A stretch of 64,000 nt of DNA from Litorimonas taeanensis (GCF_003634015.1 NZ_RBII01000002.1:399597-463596), one strand, 5' to 3'. Positions 36,280 to 46,144 are shown, numbered from the stretch's first letter. The notes: generated by a model not told the origin, from the letters alone. Numbers and translations: made by a program.

Positions 36280-37500
36280 ATGGAGGCTTATGATTACGCC
36301 GCCATTGATGCAAAAGGCACGCGCCATCGCGGCACCGTTATGGCTAGCTCTTCGCGTGATGCACGGGATATGCTCAGGTCTCGCGCACTTACGCCTATTG
36401 ATCTGAACCGAAGCCGTAAGAAATCTGCTAAAACCTCAGATGCCTCTAACAACCGCCTCTCAGGCCGTGTGAAATTAAAAGACCTTACGCGCGCAACGCG
36501 GCAACTGGCGATACTGATAAATGCCTCCACACCCGTCGAAGATGCCTTGCGCGTTACAGGCATGCAATTTGAAGGCTCTCCAATGCGGGATGTCTTATTA
36601 TCCGTGCGATCACAAGTCATGGAGGGGTTAAAGCTCTCAGATGCTTTGCGTAGTCAACCCCAAGCTTTTGACGACCTTTACGTGGCTATGGTGGCATCTG
36701 GAGAAACGTCAGGTCGTCTCGCCTCTGTTTTAGAAAGGCTCGCCGATGACCTCGAAGCGGCGCAGGCTATTCGGCGTAAAATATTGGGCGCCACTATATA
36801 CCCCATCGTCCTTAGCTGCGTTGCGATTGGCGTTATCACTCTGATGATGGTTTTCATTGTCCCTAAAGTGGTCACCCAATTTGATAGTTTCGGACAGGAA
36901 CTGCCTAGCCTTACCAAGTTCACAATAGCCTTATCAGAAGCCTTTAAAAAATATGGCCTTTTGGCCGCAGGGCTTTTCACCGTTTTTATAATCGCGATGA
37001 AGTTCATTCTCGCCCGGCCTAAACCACGTTACATCTGGGATAGTTGGATATTAAAGCTACCGCTACTGGGCGCCATCAGCCGTGATTTAAATGCGGCGCG
37101 ATTTTCGCGAACAATGGCGGGATTGATTAGCGCCGGCACGCCGGCTTTAACAGCGCTTGAAACCTCTCGTCACACCTTAAAAAATTCCGTCATGCGTGAA
37201 GCCATAATTGAGGCCGCAGCCCGTGTGCGCGAAGGGGCCCCCATAAGCCGGGCGATGGAAAAAACAAATGTGTTCCCGCGGCTTGTCACCCATATGGTCT
37301 CAGGCGGAGAAGCCAGTGGCGATACAGGTGAGATGTTTTCTCGGTCGGCTGATTATCTTGAAAATGAATTTGAAGCCAAAAGCTCTGTGTTTCTCACGCT
37401 CTTAGAGCCTCTCATTATCATTCTGCTAGCGGGTGTTGTATTGCTCATCGTAGCCGCTATTTTCTTGCCTATCTTACAATTAAACACGGCCGCCTTTTAG
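36280..37500 (+). CDS. gspF: type II secretion inner-membrane protein GspF
   Basis: Platform protein of the secretion machine. Two GspF domains (about 65-190 and 270-390), with the repeated features ARQLAILINASTPVEDALR and FSRTMAGLISAGTPALTALE, and three membrane helices (about 170-192, 222-244, 378-402). Starts 3 bp after gspE. N-terminal YDYAAIDAKGTRHRG is typical. Confidence 0.95.
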   Translation: MEAYDYAAIDAKGTRHRGTVMASSSRDARDMLRSRALTPIDLNRSRKKSAKTSDASNNRLSGRVKLKDLTRATRQLAILINASTPVEDALRVTGMQFEGSPMRDVLLSVRSQVMEGLKLSDALRSQPQAFDDLYVAMVASGETSGRLASVLERLADDLEAAQAIRRKILGATIYPIVLSCVAIGVITLMMVFIVPKVVTQFDSFGQELPSLTKFTIALSEAFKKYGLLAAGLFTVFIIAMKFILARPKPRYIWDSWILKLPLLGAISRDLNAARFSRTMAGLISAGTPALTALETSRHTLKNSVMREAIIEAAARVREGAPISRAMEKTNVFPRLVTHMVSGGEASGDTGEMFSRSADYLENEFEAKSSVFLTLLEPLIIILLAGVVLLIVAAIFLPILQLNTAAF

Positions 37501-37503
37501 GAG

Positions 37504-37965
37504 ATGCCAATGTCAATCACTGCCCCCAAAATCGAACAGAAAGAAAATGACAACGAAGCAGGCTTCACACTTGTTGAGGTCATGGTGACCCTTGTAATTA
37601 TTGGGTTACTGACGACTGTTGTTGTGATGAATGTCTTGCCTGTACAAGATAAAGCCCTTGTCCAAAAAGCCCAAGGCGATATCAAGCAATTCGAGCTTGC
37701 CCTAGAGCAATATCGTTTAGACATGTTTGATTACCCTGAACAAACAGCCGGACTCAGCGCGCTCAAAACACGTCCTTCAGGCGCTGATGAAGCCCGTTAT
37801 CGCCCAGGTGGATATATCAAAGTCTTAGAAAAAGATCCTTGGGGAAATGACTATGGGTATCGTTATCCCGGAGAATATGGTGTCGTGGATGTTTTCTCTT
37901 ATGGCTCTGACGGCGAACCCGGAGGCGAAGGGACAGCCAAAGACATTACGAATTGGGTACAATAG
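37504..37965 (+). CDS. gspG: major pseudopilin GspG
   Basis: The prepilin cleavage site is EAG-FTLVE (cut after residue 20), then a hydrophobic helix ending VLPVQ. The C-terminal part has QTAGLSALKTRP, PWGNDYGYRYPG and YGSDGEPGGEGTAKDI, the Ca-binding loop signature of GspG. A prepilin peptidase (GspO) is not encoded in this window. Follows gspF by 3 bp. Confidence 0.96.
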   Translation: MPMSITAPKIEQKENDNEAGFTLVEVMVTLVIIGLLTTVVVMNVLPVQDKALVQKAQGDIKQFELALEQYRLDMFDYPEQTAGLSALKTRPSGADEARYRPGGYIKVLEKDPWGNDYGYRYPGEYGVVDVFSYGSDGEPGGEGTAKDITNWVQ

Positions 37966-37988
37966 CGTATTTCCCGTCCAAGACATTT

Positions 37989-38483
37989 ATGCGGCGCCAA
38001 ACGAAATCCGAAACTTTGACAAAAACCGATAAAGAATCGGGTTTTACGCTGGTTGAAATTCTGGCTGTCTTGGTCATTATTGGTCTTATATCGGGCATCG
38101 TGGCGTTTAATTTGCCTTCCCCGAAAACAGCCACGCAGACACAGGCCGAAACATTAACACGGCAATTAAATGCGTTATCACAAAACGGATTAATTAGCGG
38201 AGAGATCCAAGCTTTTGGCGTTTCCGAAAAAGGGTACTCCCTCTATCGTTATGATGGAGAGCGCTTCACAAGCGTAGCCACAATGGATTGGACAGAAAAC
38301 GTCAAAATTGCTTTGCGGCGCAACGACACTAAAACAAAGGTGCCTGAAGAGATTAGCCCCCAGATCTTGTTTGAACCCACTCAAATCAGTACGCCCTTCA
38401 TCCTTGATCTATCGGGGCCACGGGCGCGGTTTGAATTGCAATCAAAAGGCGATGGCCGCGTTGTTATGGTGAAAACCGAATGA
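37989..38483 (+). CDS. gspH: minor pseudopilin GspH
   Basis: Prepilin motif ESG-FTLVE (cut after residue 18) plus hydrophobic helix VEILAVLVIIGLISGIV, then a GspH/FimT-like domain (PETADE absent, EIQAFGVSEKGYSLYRYDGE present). The ATG at 37989 is preferred over an in-frame TTG at 37953, which would overlap gspG. Its stop overlaps gspI start. Confidence 0.9.
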   Translation: MRRQTKSETLTKTDKESGFTLVEILAVLVIIGLISGIVAFNLPSPKTATQTQAETLTRQLNALSQNGLISGEIQAFGVSEKGYSLYRYDGERFTSVATMDWTENVKIALRRNDTKTKVPEEISPQILFEPTQISTPFILDLSGPRARFELQSKGDGRVVMVKTE

Positions 38484-38887
38484 CGCCCCCCTTAAATCAA
38501 AGCGCGATTACAAACCCCACAGGCAAAGACAAAGGCTTCACCCTTGTTGAAGTCCTTGTGAGCCTTGTGATATTTTCTGTAGCCATTTTAGGGCTGACGC
38601 AGGCGGGCACTCAAACCGTTGCGACTTTGACTCAATTAGAACAAAAAACCTATGCCTCTATCATTGCTGATAACCAGTTGGCGCTCGCTAGGTTAAGAAC
38701 GGGGCCACAAAGTTCACTGACCCTCAGCGGTGAAGCCGAAGCAGGCGGACGCGCTTTTGACTACCGCGTCATCCGAAAAGATACAGATGTTCCAAATTTC
38801 TTCGAGCTTGTCGTCACCGTTAACGCCGTGAACAGCCCTCAGATTTTAATTGAACGGCGCGCCTTTATCACAGCTGAAGCCTCATGA
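38480..38887 (+). CDS. gspI: minor pseudopilin GspI
   Basis: Motif DKG-FTLVEVLVSLVIF (cut after residue 19), followed by the short GspI domain with NQLALARL and YASIIAD. Overlaps gspH by 4 bp and gspJ by 4 bp (ATGA type junctions). GspI nucleates the pseudopilus tip with GspJ and GspK. Confidence 0.9.
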   Translation: MTPPLNQSAITNPTGKDKGFTLVEVLVSLVIFSVAILGLTQAGTQTVATLTQLEQKTYASIIADNQLALARLRTGPQSSLTLSGEAEAGGRAFDYRVIRKDTDVPNFFELVVTVNAVNSPQILIERRAFITAEAS

Positions 38888-39504
38888 GAGCCATTCGTTA
38901 TAATCAGGCAGGTCATAATCAGGCAGGCTTCACTCTGATTGAAATGCTTGTCAGCCTCTTTGTTTTCTCATTAGTCTCTGTCGGGACGATGACCGCTATG
39001 GGTAGTAGCCTTTCTATGAGAGATCGGGTCAACCAAGGCATGGATGCCTTGACGCAAATCCAAGCCTCTCGCGCTATAATTCGTGCCGATTTTGAACGGC
39101 TATCGGCGCGTAAACGCCGTGACATTCTAGGCAGTTTCGAGCCTTACGTCCTGACCACAGATACGGATGCCTTAATTAGCTTTACCCGGCTCGGCCGTGA
39201 AAACCCCGGTGGTCTTGAACCTCGAGGCGATGCAGAGCGTGTTGAATATATATTCGAAGACAACAAGCTCATCCGCCAAAGCTGGAGTTCCGCGAATCCC
39301 AATGTAACGGCTGAACCCAGAGAAACGGTTTTGTTCGAAAACCTTGAAACCGTGGAAGTGGAATTCCTCGCAAGCGACCTTATCCCCATCACGCGCCTCG
39401 CTATTCCAGTGGATAATACAGCCCCAATTCCCGGTGTTATAAGGTTCCGCCTGACCGACGATAAGAATGCGACCACAGATCATATCTTTGAGTTACGGTT
39501 ATGA
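38884..39504 (+). CDS. gspJ: minor pseudopilin GspJ
   Basis: Cleavage motif QAG-FTLIEMLVSLFVF. The leader contains a 15-bp tandem duplication (38901-38930) giving NQAG-H-NQAG before the cut site, so a second, decoy Gly precedes the true one. The rest matches GspJ: RAIIRADFERLS, AERVEYIF and the ISF-TRLGRENPGG stretch. Overlaps gspI and gspK by 4 bp each. Confidence 0.9.
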   Translation: MRAIRYNQAGHNQAGFTLIEMLVSLFVFSLVSVGTMTAMGSSLSMRDRVNQGMDALTQIQASRAIIRADFERLSARKRRDILGSFEPYVLTTDTDALISFTRLGRENPGGLEPRGDAERVEYIFEDNKLIRQSWSSANPNVTAEPRETVLFENLETVEVEFLASDLIPITRLAIPVDNTAPIPGVIRFRLTDDKNATTDHIFELRL

Positions 39505-40604
39505 TCCTGCGCCGGAAACATATTGATTCACAAGATACTGCCGATTCTGAATCAGGCGCCGTCTTGCTCACCACCCTTTTAATTATGGCGATAATGGCGG
39601 CCCTCGCTGTGGCATTAATGGATGATGTTCGGCTGGCCTTAAAGCGAACAGCCAATGTAAATGACTACGCCCAAGCCGATTGGTATGTGCGCGGCGCAGA
39701 AGATTATGTCGGTGATGTTTTGGGGGCATCATTACTCAATATTGAAGCAGAAAATAGAAACCAAGTTTTGACCTCTATGAACCCCTTAATTTTACCGCTT
39801 GAAGGCGGCGCTATGCAATTAGATATTCGTGACGGATCGCATTGTTTCAATCTTAACAGTTTAACGTCAGCCGAAAATGAAAGCGTGAATACGGTTGCCG
39901 CCAATCAATTCATTCAACTGATGGAAATTCTAGGCATCCCCCCCATTCAATCAACCGTTATCAGCGCACGTGTCATAGATTGGATTGATAGCGATAATCA
40001 AACCCAACCCGGCGGTGCAGAAGACGGGGATTATCTACGCCGAACACCTCCCATTTTAACGGCCAATACAGGGCTGGCATCGGTTATGGAACTTCGAGCC
40101 ATCGAAGGCATTACAGCGGAAATATATGAAACTCTGCGCCCTTGGGTCTGTATCGGGCCGCCCCATGAGATCAGCCCCTTTAATGTTGATTCTGCGCAGC
40201 CTTGGCAGGCCCCATTACTGGCTACCTATTTAGGCGGTCAGGAACAATTGGCTCTTGCTCTGCAAATTTTACAAGAACGGCCGCCGCAAGGGTATGGAGA
40301 TTTTGCGACCTTATCTGAAAGCCCTGCGCTCGCGGCTTTTGGCGATGACAAAGAAGACGCAATCGACTCTGACCTTTGGGCTGAAGATATTATTGTTTTC
40401 ACCCCGCCAGCCCTTTGGGTTGAACTCTCCCTCGCTTATCGAAAGGTGCAACGCTCACGGAGCTTTAACTTTACAGGGCTGGACAATAACACCCTCCTTC
40501 TGACATATCGCGGGTGGGGCCGGGAAAGTTTCAGGCCTAATCTTGACCCCAATATTTTAGAAGCCGCCTCACTGGGGCAAACCACGAATACGGAAGAGAA
40601 TTAA
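39501..40604 (+). CDS. gspK: minor pseudopilin GspK
   Basis: Large pseudopilin that caps the tip. Motif ESG-AVLLTTLLIMAIMAALAV lacks Glu5, as is usual for GspK, followed by the alpha-helical insertion domain: CFNLNSL, VIDWIDSD-Q, EDGDYLRRTPP and the VMELRAIEGI helix-hairpin stretch. Spacing to gspL is 2 bp. Confidence 0.92.
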   Translation: MILRRKHIDSQDTADSESGAVLLTTLLIMAIMAALAVALMDDVRLALKRTANVNDYAQADWYVRGAEDYVGDVLGASLLNIEAENRNQVLTSMNPLILPLEGGAMQLDIRDGSHCFNLNSLTSAENESVNTVAANQFIQLMEILGIPPIQSTVISARVIDWIDSDNQTQPGGAEDGDYLRRTPPILTANTGLASVMELRAIEGITAEIYETLRPWVCIGPPHEISPFNVDSAQPWQAPLLATYLGGQEQLALALQILQERPPQGYGDFATLSESPALAAFGDDKEDAIDSDLWAEDIIVFTPPALWVELSLAYRKVQRSRSFNFTGLDNNTLLLTYRGWGRESFRPNLDPNILEAASLGQTTNTEEN

Positions 40605-40606
40605 TA

Positions 40607-41686
40607 ATGCGGGACAGTCTTATTCTTATTCTACCGGTCAATTCTGAGTCGGCGCTGCATTGGGGGCATTGGGACGGCGAGTCTGTAATCGAAACAGGCC
40701 AGTGCGAGATGACAAATCTCAGTAAACTGGCACTGATGAATCTCCCCGCCGTCGCAATTATAGCGGGGCAAGACGTTCAGAGCTTTGTTCACGAAATTCC
40801 AAAAATGAACCGGCGTGATCGCCTCAGCGCCGTCTTGTTTTCGCTCGAAGATAATATTTCCTCTCCTTTAGATAACTTACATCTGGCATTGCGGGACGGC
40901 GAGCCACAAACTGTATCCATTATGGAGCGGAGCTATATAGAGCAGGCCGCGAGTTGGGCTTCTAAATCAGGGTTAAGCCTCAAACATCTCGCTGCAGATT
41001 ACGATGCGCTTGCCCAAAGCGGGTTAGAGGCAATTGACCTCTCAGACCGCATTGTAATTCCCGGCGTGACCGGCCATGCCTTAGATCCTGATTGGTATAA
41101 GAGCGCTGCCTCGCAACTGGATAAGCCCAGCTTATTTGCCATTATTGGAAAGAACCTGTCTCAGACGACTAATCTGTTACAAGGTGACTATGCGCCAAAA
41201 AGCCAATTTAGCGGCCAGACAAAAACATGGTTACGTCTTGGGGCTTTGGCCGCTTGTCTAGGCCTAGCGTTTCTTTTCTATGAAGGTATGCAAGCCCGCG
41301 CCGTGAACGCCCAAGCTGTGAATGTACGAGGTGAAACTGCCGCCTTATATGCCAAAGTCACTGGCAAGCCAGCACCGTCAAACCCAGTGCGCGCCGTCGC
41401 ACAAGCCAATAAAGCTGGAGGGCTAGCGCCCACCAACTTCCTTATGCTGAGTGATATAGCCTTTCGCGCTTTGGAGGAATTCAATGACGTGCGTATCGAA
41501 CGCGTTACCTATCAAAACAGCCGAGATGAATTACAACTCCGCCTAATTTATCCAAGCTATGAACGCGCAGAAGAGGTCAGCCGTGCAATGCAAAAAGCAG
41601 GCGGAGCCTTTACCCCAGGCGGCGTAAGAGAACAAAGCGGACGCTTCATCGGAGAAGCGGTGTTAAAGCGAGGGGGCGCATCATAA
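40607..41686 (+). CDS. gspL: type II secretion protein GspL
   Basis: Cytoplasmic actin-like domain (about 1-195: LPVNSESALHWGHWDG, LSAVLFSLEDNISSP), a single membrane helix (about 205-223), and a small periplasmic ferredoxin-like domain with RIERVTYQNSRDELQLRL. GspL recruits GspE to the membrane and pairs with GspM. Its last base is the first of gspM. Confidence 0.9.
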   Translation: MRDSLILILPVNSESALHWGHWDGESVIETGQCEMTNLSKLALMNLPAVAIIAGQDVQSFVHEIPKMNRRDRLSAVLFSLEDNISSPLDNLHLALRDGEPQTVSIMERSYIEQAASWASKSGLSLKHLAADYDALAQSGLEAIDLSDRIVIPGVTGHALDPDWYKSAASQLDKPSLFAIIGKNLSQTTNLLQGDYAPKSQFSGQTKTWLRLGALAACLGLAFLFYEGMQARAVNAQAVNVRGETAALYAKVTGKPAPSNPVRAVAQANKAGGLAPTNFLMLSDIAFRALEEFNDVRIERVTYQNSRDELQLRLIYPSYERAEEVSRAMQKAGGAFTPGGVREQSGRFIGEAVLKRGGAS

Positions 41687-42168
41687 TGTTCGACACAGTT
41701 CAAACTTCCCTAGTCAATCTATGGCGCGATCGTGAACCGCGTGAGCAGGTTTTGTTAGCTGTTATGGGGGTTTTATTAGGCCTCTTTGTTTTATGGCAAT
41801 TTATTCTAACGCCAATTTCTAACGCCCGTTCAGACGCCCAATCCGCCTTGATTACCGCAGAGCGTGATTATGTCGCCGTGGCCCGCGCTCTCCCGCAATT
41901 ATCGGCGCCAACAACCTTATCGGGGCCGCAATTTACCCAAGCCGTTTTCATTGACGCGGCAAGGAAGCGCGGATTGAAACCGTCACGCATTCAGCCTGAT
42001 GGAAATAACAATCTTTCGGTCTGGATCGACACCAAAGATACACTCGCGCTCTATGGGTTATTAAATGATATTATTACGCAAAATGGCGCTATCCTAGCCC
42101 GCGCCTCTATCACAGCTGGCGCTAATCAAAGTTTAAATGCCCAATTGACCTTTACCCTTACACCATAA
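41686..42168 (+). CDS. gspM: type II secretion protein GspM
   Basis: Short cytoplasmic N-terminus with WRDREPREQVLLA, one membrane helix (about 22-42), then a periplasmic domain (VARALPQLSAPTT, LKPSRIQPDGNNNL). Small and diverged like all GspM, but position and features fit. The stop codon lies in the first unit of a 17-bp tandem repeat. No gspN follows. Confidence 0.88.
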   Translation: MFDTVQTSLVNLWRDREPREQVLLAVMGVLLGLFVLWQFILTPISNARSDAQSALITAERDYVAVARALPQLSAPTTLSGPQFTQAVFIDAARKRGLKPSRIQPDGNNNLSVWIDTKDTLALYGLLNDIITQNGAILARASITAGANQSLNAQLTFTLTP

Positions 42169-42232
42169 CTTAGGGTGCGCCTTAACTTAGAGTGCACCTG
42201 AACTTAGGGCGCGCCTGAACCTAGAGCGCGCG
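42166..42232. repeat. 4 x 17-bp tandem repeat at the end of gspM
   Basis: Units are TAACTTAGGGTGCGCCT, TAACTTAGAGTGCACCT, GAACTTAGGGCGCGCCT and GAACCTAGAGCGCGCG. The GGG and GAG variants alternate, giving a 34-bp higher order. The first unit starts with the gspM stop codon. It lies between the converging gspM and ada genes. Confidence 0.9.
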
Positions 42233-42260
42233 ACATAGCCCCGTAAGTATTTTGCTGAGT

Positions 42261-43334
42261 TTAAAGGTTATTTGTTTCTAGAGAGAGCAACGCGCTTTTC
42301 CGCTCGACCCCGCCTGCATATCCCCCAAGTGAGCCATCTTTGGCGATTACGCGATGGCAGGGCACAATCAGTGCTAATCCATTTTTAGCATTAGAGCTAG
42401 CAACGGCGCGCACCGCTTTTTCATTTCCTACGGCCATAGCGAGCTGCGCATAGGAACGCGTTTCACCATAAGGAATTGCACAGAGTTGCGCCCAAGTTTG
42501 TTTTTGGAAATCCGTACCCGTTAGCACTAATGGCGTCTCAAACTGTTTCAGCTCGCCTTTAAAATACCGTTTAAGCTCATCCTCTATGTGTTCGGATATA
42601 ACCGTTCGTCCGACAAGTATCGGACGATTGTGCAGACGGTGTAGTCGCTTAACTTGGGCCAGCATCTTCACGCGATTGGTGAATTCAAGCATATAGAGCG
42701 CGGTTTCATCGGCGATACTCACCATACGGCCCATTGGCGTTTCATGCCAAGCCACGCATAACGGATTTTGTTCATCAAATTTTATCCGGGCGGGGGCCTG
42801 CCCAAACATATCGCCAAAAGCGGCCCGAAACCCAGACGGACTATCGAAGCCTGCATCTAATTGTGCCATGATTACAGTTTCCCCTTGCGTCAAAGATTGC
42901 GCGGCCTGGCCAAGACGAACCCAGCGAATAAAGGCGCCTAATCCAAAGCCTGTATGGGCTTTAAATTGTCGTCTTAGGGTCGTCGGGGCAAGCCCCTTTT
43001 CTTCTAATGCTTTCGCGCTCCAATCGGCCTCTGGATTGGCATAAATTTCCTGCATCAAGCTTTCTAATGCTGCGCGCTGCCCCCCGAGGGGGTGACAGCG
43101 TTTACAGGGCCGATACCCCGCTTTCAATGCGAGAGCGGCCGTTTCATAGAACACGCAGTTCTTCCGTAAGGGCCGTCGTGCTGGGCAGCCTGGACGACAA
43201 AAAATACCTGTTGAAAGGACGGCCAGAATAAAGTTCAAACCCACGGCGCCTTTGCGGTCTTTTAATGCCTCATAGCGCATATCATCTGTGCGCAGATCAT
43301 CTGTGCGCATATCATCTGTGTGAACGGTCATCAT
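42261..43334 (-). CDS. ada: Ada: methylphosphotriester/O6-methylguanine repair protein and transcription activator
   Basis: N-terminal Ada zinc domain with Cys46, Cys50 (FCRPGC), Cys77 and Cys80 (CKRC); the first accepts methyl from phosphotriesters. An AraC-type helix-turn-helix region (about 95-190) follows, then an O6-methylguanine transferase domain with PCHRV (active Cys about 326) and GGYAGGVERK. Methylated Ada activates the adaptive response. The first 20 residues are TDDMR-type repeats from a 15-bp DNA array; the true start could be after them. No alkB or alkA nearby. Confidence 0.95.
   Translation of the reverse strand: MMTVHTDDMRTDDLRTDDMRYEALKDRKGAVGLNFILAVLSTGIFCRPGCPARRPLRKNCVFYETAALALKAGYRPCKRCHPLGGQRAALESLMQEIYANPEADWSAKALEEKGLAPTTLRRQFKAHTGFGLGAFIRWVRLGQAAQSLTQGETVIMAQLDAGFDSPSGFRAAFGDMFGQAPARIKFDEQNPLCVAWHETPMGRMVSIADETALYMLEFTNRVKMLAQVKRLHRLHNRPILVGRTVISEHIEDELKRYFKGELKQFETPLVLTGTDFQKQTWAQLCAIPYGETRSYAQLAMAVGNEKAVRAVASSNAKNGLALIVPCHRVIAKDGSLGGYAGGVERKSALLSLETNNL
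43278..43322. repeat. 3 x 15-bp tandem repeat in the ada 5' end
   Basis: CATATCATCTGTGCG, CAGATCATCTGTGCG and CATATCATCTGTGTG, encoding DDMRT-like units at the Ada N-terminus. Confidence 0.9.
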
Positions 43335-43559
43335 TTTACTAAACTAGCATAGATAGGAAATTTCATCGCCGAAAAACAACCATGACAAGCAATATTCCGT
43401 ATTATGGCATTTGTTATCAGATAGGTTTTCTTGATGCAGTTGTCACACCGCCAACAGCCCTAACCTTCAGCCCCTTTGAAAGTTTACGCTCTATAAACCT
43501 TATCTTTCAACGCTCCATTGACCTATAATGTGTAATGACACCGCCATGGAGAGTGGTGC

Positions 43560-44948
43560 ATGCTAAAGAAATTCTTAAAATCAAATTCGGGTAACATTTC
43601 CATTGTTACCGCCGTTGGAATGTCTACCATTTTGGTTGCAATTGGCGCCGCCTATGACTTCTCTGCGACCTCTAAACATAAACAGTCTTTGCAGGACATG
43701 GTAGATAATGCGACTCTGGCGGCGGCCAAATCTAAGCTTAGAAAAAAGTCTGAGCTGAAAGTTATCGTCGATAAAGTTATCGCACAACATAACACACAAA
43801 ATTGGCCCATTACCTCTAGTATAGAACTCAAAAATGACGTTCTCTATGTCGAAGCCAATAGTGCTTATGACACTCTCATTATGGGTTTTATGGGCTATAA
43901 AGAGATTGATGTTGTCGCGAACGCCGCCTCGCCTCTGGCCATCGATACCCCCATCAATATCGCGCTTGTTCTAGACACAACAGATTCCATGACAGGTAGC
44001 AATATCAAAGACTTAAAATCCGCATCGCACGCCATGATTGAAGAATTTGAAGCCTTTGAGAGCAATATAAAAATTGCCGTTATTCCTTTTGGGAAATATG
44101 TGAATGTCGGGCTTAAGAATAAAGACGCAACATGGATTGATACCTCTAAGGACGGTACATTTACTGAACAAGAACATTGTTACGACGAGCAACGCACAAT
44201 CAAAGAACCGGTTTGCACAGGTAATGGCACCTATACCACGCGGGATAATTATAGTGATGGCCGCTATACGGGCTCCACTACTTATGAAAATAAAACATGC
44301 GAGCCGGGCGTCTATGAACCGACTGGGAACCGCATATGCGAAATGCGTAGAACAGATTATACTTGGTATGGATGCGCTGGTTCCCGTGAAGCCCCGTATA
44401 ATGAGCAGGCCCCTTATGCATCTCGCCGTATTCCGGGGATCATGAACCATAGTTGCGGCACAGAAATGATTCCGTTGACGGAAAATATGAAAGAAGTAGG
44501 CCGCACAATTGATGCTTTATCAACATCTGGTGAGACCTATTTACCCTCTGGTGTTATCTGGGGTTGGCGCGCCATGCAGAAAGATCTGCCATTCACCGAA
44601 ATCGCAAAAGACGGAAAACGCCGGCTGCAATACGCGTCTAACGCTATGGTCATAATGACGGACGGCGAGAACACGCTTTCTCAAGGGCCTGGAGAATATC
44701 ATAATTACCGCGATAGTGATGAGGCAGACAAACGAACCGCCACATTATGTGAAAAAGTCAAAGACGATGAAATCGAAGTCTTCACCGTGGGCTACCGCAT
44801 GGGCAGTGGTCGGGGAAAAATGGAAACGCTTTTGAAAAACTGCGCCAGTAAGCCAGATAATTACTTCGATGCGAGTAATGCTGCAGAGCTTGAAAAGGCC
44901 TTTAAGGACATTGCTAACAGTCTCGATTTCACGCGCCTCTCGCAATAA
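43560..44948 (+). CDS. TadG-like pilus/secretion protein with VWA domain
   Basis: Residues 9-35 form the TadE/TadG-type membrane segment (SGNISIVTAVG...), the rest is extracellular. A von Willebrand A domain (130-460) has the metal site LDTTDSM (Asp139, Thr141 in place of Ser, Ser143) and VIMTDGEN. Inserted in it, residues about 200-300, is a Tyr-rich stretch with Cys207, 219, 247, 260, 272 and 299. Family members sit in or beside tight-adherence pilus loci, but no other tad gene is in this window, so this is a solo copy. Likely surface adhesion; not proven. Confidence 0.8.
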   Translation: MLKKFLKSNSGNISIVTAVGMSTILVAIGAAYDFSATSKHKQSLQDMVDNATLAAAKSKLRKKSELKVIVDKVIAQHNTQNWPITSSIELKNDVLYVEANSAYDTLIMGFMGYKEIDVVANAASPLAIDTPINIALVLDTTDSMTGSNIKDLKSASHAMIEEFEAFESNIKIAVIPFGKYVNVGLKNKDATWIDTSKDGTFTEQEHCYDEQRTIKEPVCTGNGTYTTRDNYSDGRYTGSTTYENKTCEPGVYEPTGNRICEMRRTDYTWYGCAGSREAPYNEQAPYASRRIPGIMNHSCGTEMIPLTENMKEVGRTIDALSTSGETYLPSGVIWGWRAMQKDLPFTEIAKDGKRRLQYASNAMVIMTDGENTLSQGPGEYHNYRDSDEADKRTATLCEKVKDDEIEVFTVGYRMGSGRGKMETLLKNCASKPDNYFDASNAAELEKAFKDIANSLDFTRLSQ

Positions 44949-44959
44949 TAGCGGCCAAG

Positions 44960-46144
44960 TTATCCATAATGAATTTTCACAGCCTGCGCTGCGGCGCGGG
45001 CTTTATTTTTGGCGGCCTCTATTGTTTGGTCCTTCGCCACGGCTACGCCTAATCTTCGGCTCCCGTCTATGGCAGGTTTCCCGAACAATCTAATCTCTGT
45101 ATCAGCTTCGCTCAAAGCCTTATCTAAGTTTGAAAAGCTAATATCTCTTGATTGGCCTTTGCCCATTATGACCGCAGACGCAGACGGACCTTTCTGCTCG
45201 ATTTGAGGAATAGGCAGCCCCAATATAGCCCTTGCATGAAGGGCAAACTCAGACAGGTTCTGACTGATTAATGTCACGAGGCCCGTGTCATGTGGACGCG
45301 GAGACACTTCTGAGAAAATGACCTCATCGCCTTTTACAAAAAGCTCTACCCCAAAGACGCCATACCCGCCCAAAGCCTCCGTAATTTTCTCGGCCATCTT
45401 TTGGGCTCTGGCGAGCGCTTTTTCGGACATTGCTTGCGGTTGCCAACTTTCTCGATAATCGCCGTCTTCTTGTAAATGGCCTATGGGGGCACAAAAGGAC
45501 GTTCCTTCCTTGTGGCGCACCGTCAACAAGGTTATTTCATAATCGAAATCTACAAAGCCCTCGATAATAATGCGAGAAGCCCCTGTCCGCCCTCCCGTTT
45601 GGGAATACTGCCAAACACGCGCCATATCATCCTCTGATTTGGCCATGCTTTGACCTTTTCCCGAGCTACTCATTACGGGTTTAACAATACACGGAAGACC
45701 TATTTCTTTCATAGCCGCGCGCATCTCCGCTTCACTTTGAGCAAAACGGTATTCTGATGTGACTAGACCCAATGTTTCTGCCGCTAGAGTACGAATCCCT
45801 TCTCTGTCCATCGTTATTTGCGTTGCCCGCGCCGTCGGAATAACCTGAAAGCCTTCGCCTTCTAGTTCCGCAAGACAATCCGTTGCTATCGCCTCAATTT
45901 CGGGAATAATCAGATCTGGGTGTTCAGCCTCTATTATGGCTCTGAGCGCCTCCCCCTTTGTCATATCAATAATATGGGCACGATGCGCGATTTGCATGGC
46001 AGGCGCATTCGCATATCGATCGACGGCAATAATTTCGACACCATAGCGTTGTAGTTCAATCGCCACTTCTTTTCCAAGTTCTCCTGACCCCAACAACATG
46101 ACTTTCTTGGCGCCTTTGCATAAAGCTGTGCCTAATCCGACCAT
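44960..46144 (-). CDS. purT: formate-dependent GAR transformylase
   Basis: ATP-grasp enzyme that makes formyl-GAR from GAR, formate and ATP in purine synthesis. Motifs: [65 protein letters not shown]. Length 394 is normal. It converges on the TadG-like gene with 11 bp between stops. Confidence 0.97.
   Translation of the reverse strand: MVGLGTALCKGAKKVMLLGSGELGKEVAIELQRYGVEIIAVDRYANAPAMQIAHRAHIIDMTKGEALRAIIEAEHPDLIIPEIEAIATDCLAELEGEGFQVIPTARATQITMDREGIRTLAAETLGLVTSEYRFAQSEAEMRAAMKEIGLPCIVKPVMSSSGKGQSMAKSEDDMARVWQYSQTGGRTGASRIIIEGFVDFDYEITLLTVRHKEGTSFCAPIGHLQEDGDYRESWQPQAMSEKALARAQKMAEKITEALGGYGVFGVELFVKGDEVIFSEVSPRPHDTGLVTLISQNLSEFALHARAILGLPIPQIEQKGPSASAVIMGKGQSRDISFSNLDKALSEADTEIRLFGKPAIDGSRRLGVAVAKDQTIEAAKNKARAAAQAVKIHYG

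Noticed and set aside
42166-43322. CRISPR-like arrays
   Set aside because: Units are 15-17 bp, head to tail without spacers, so they are plain tandem repeats.
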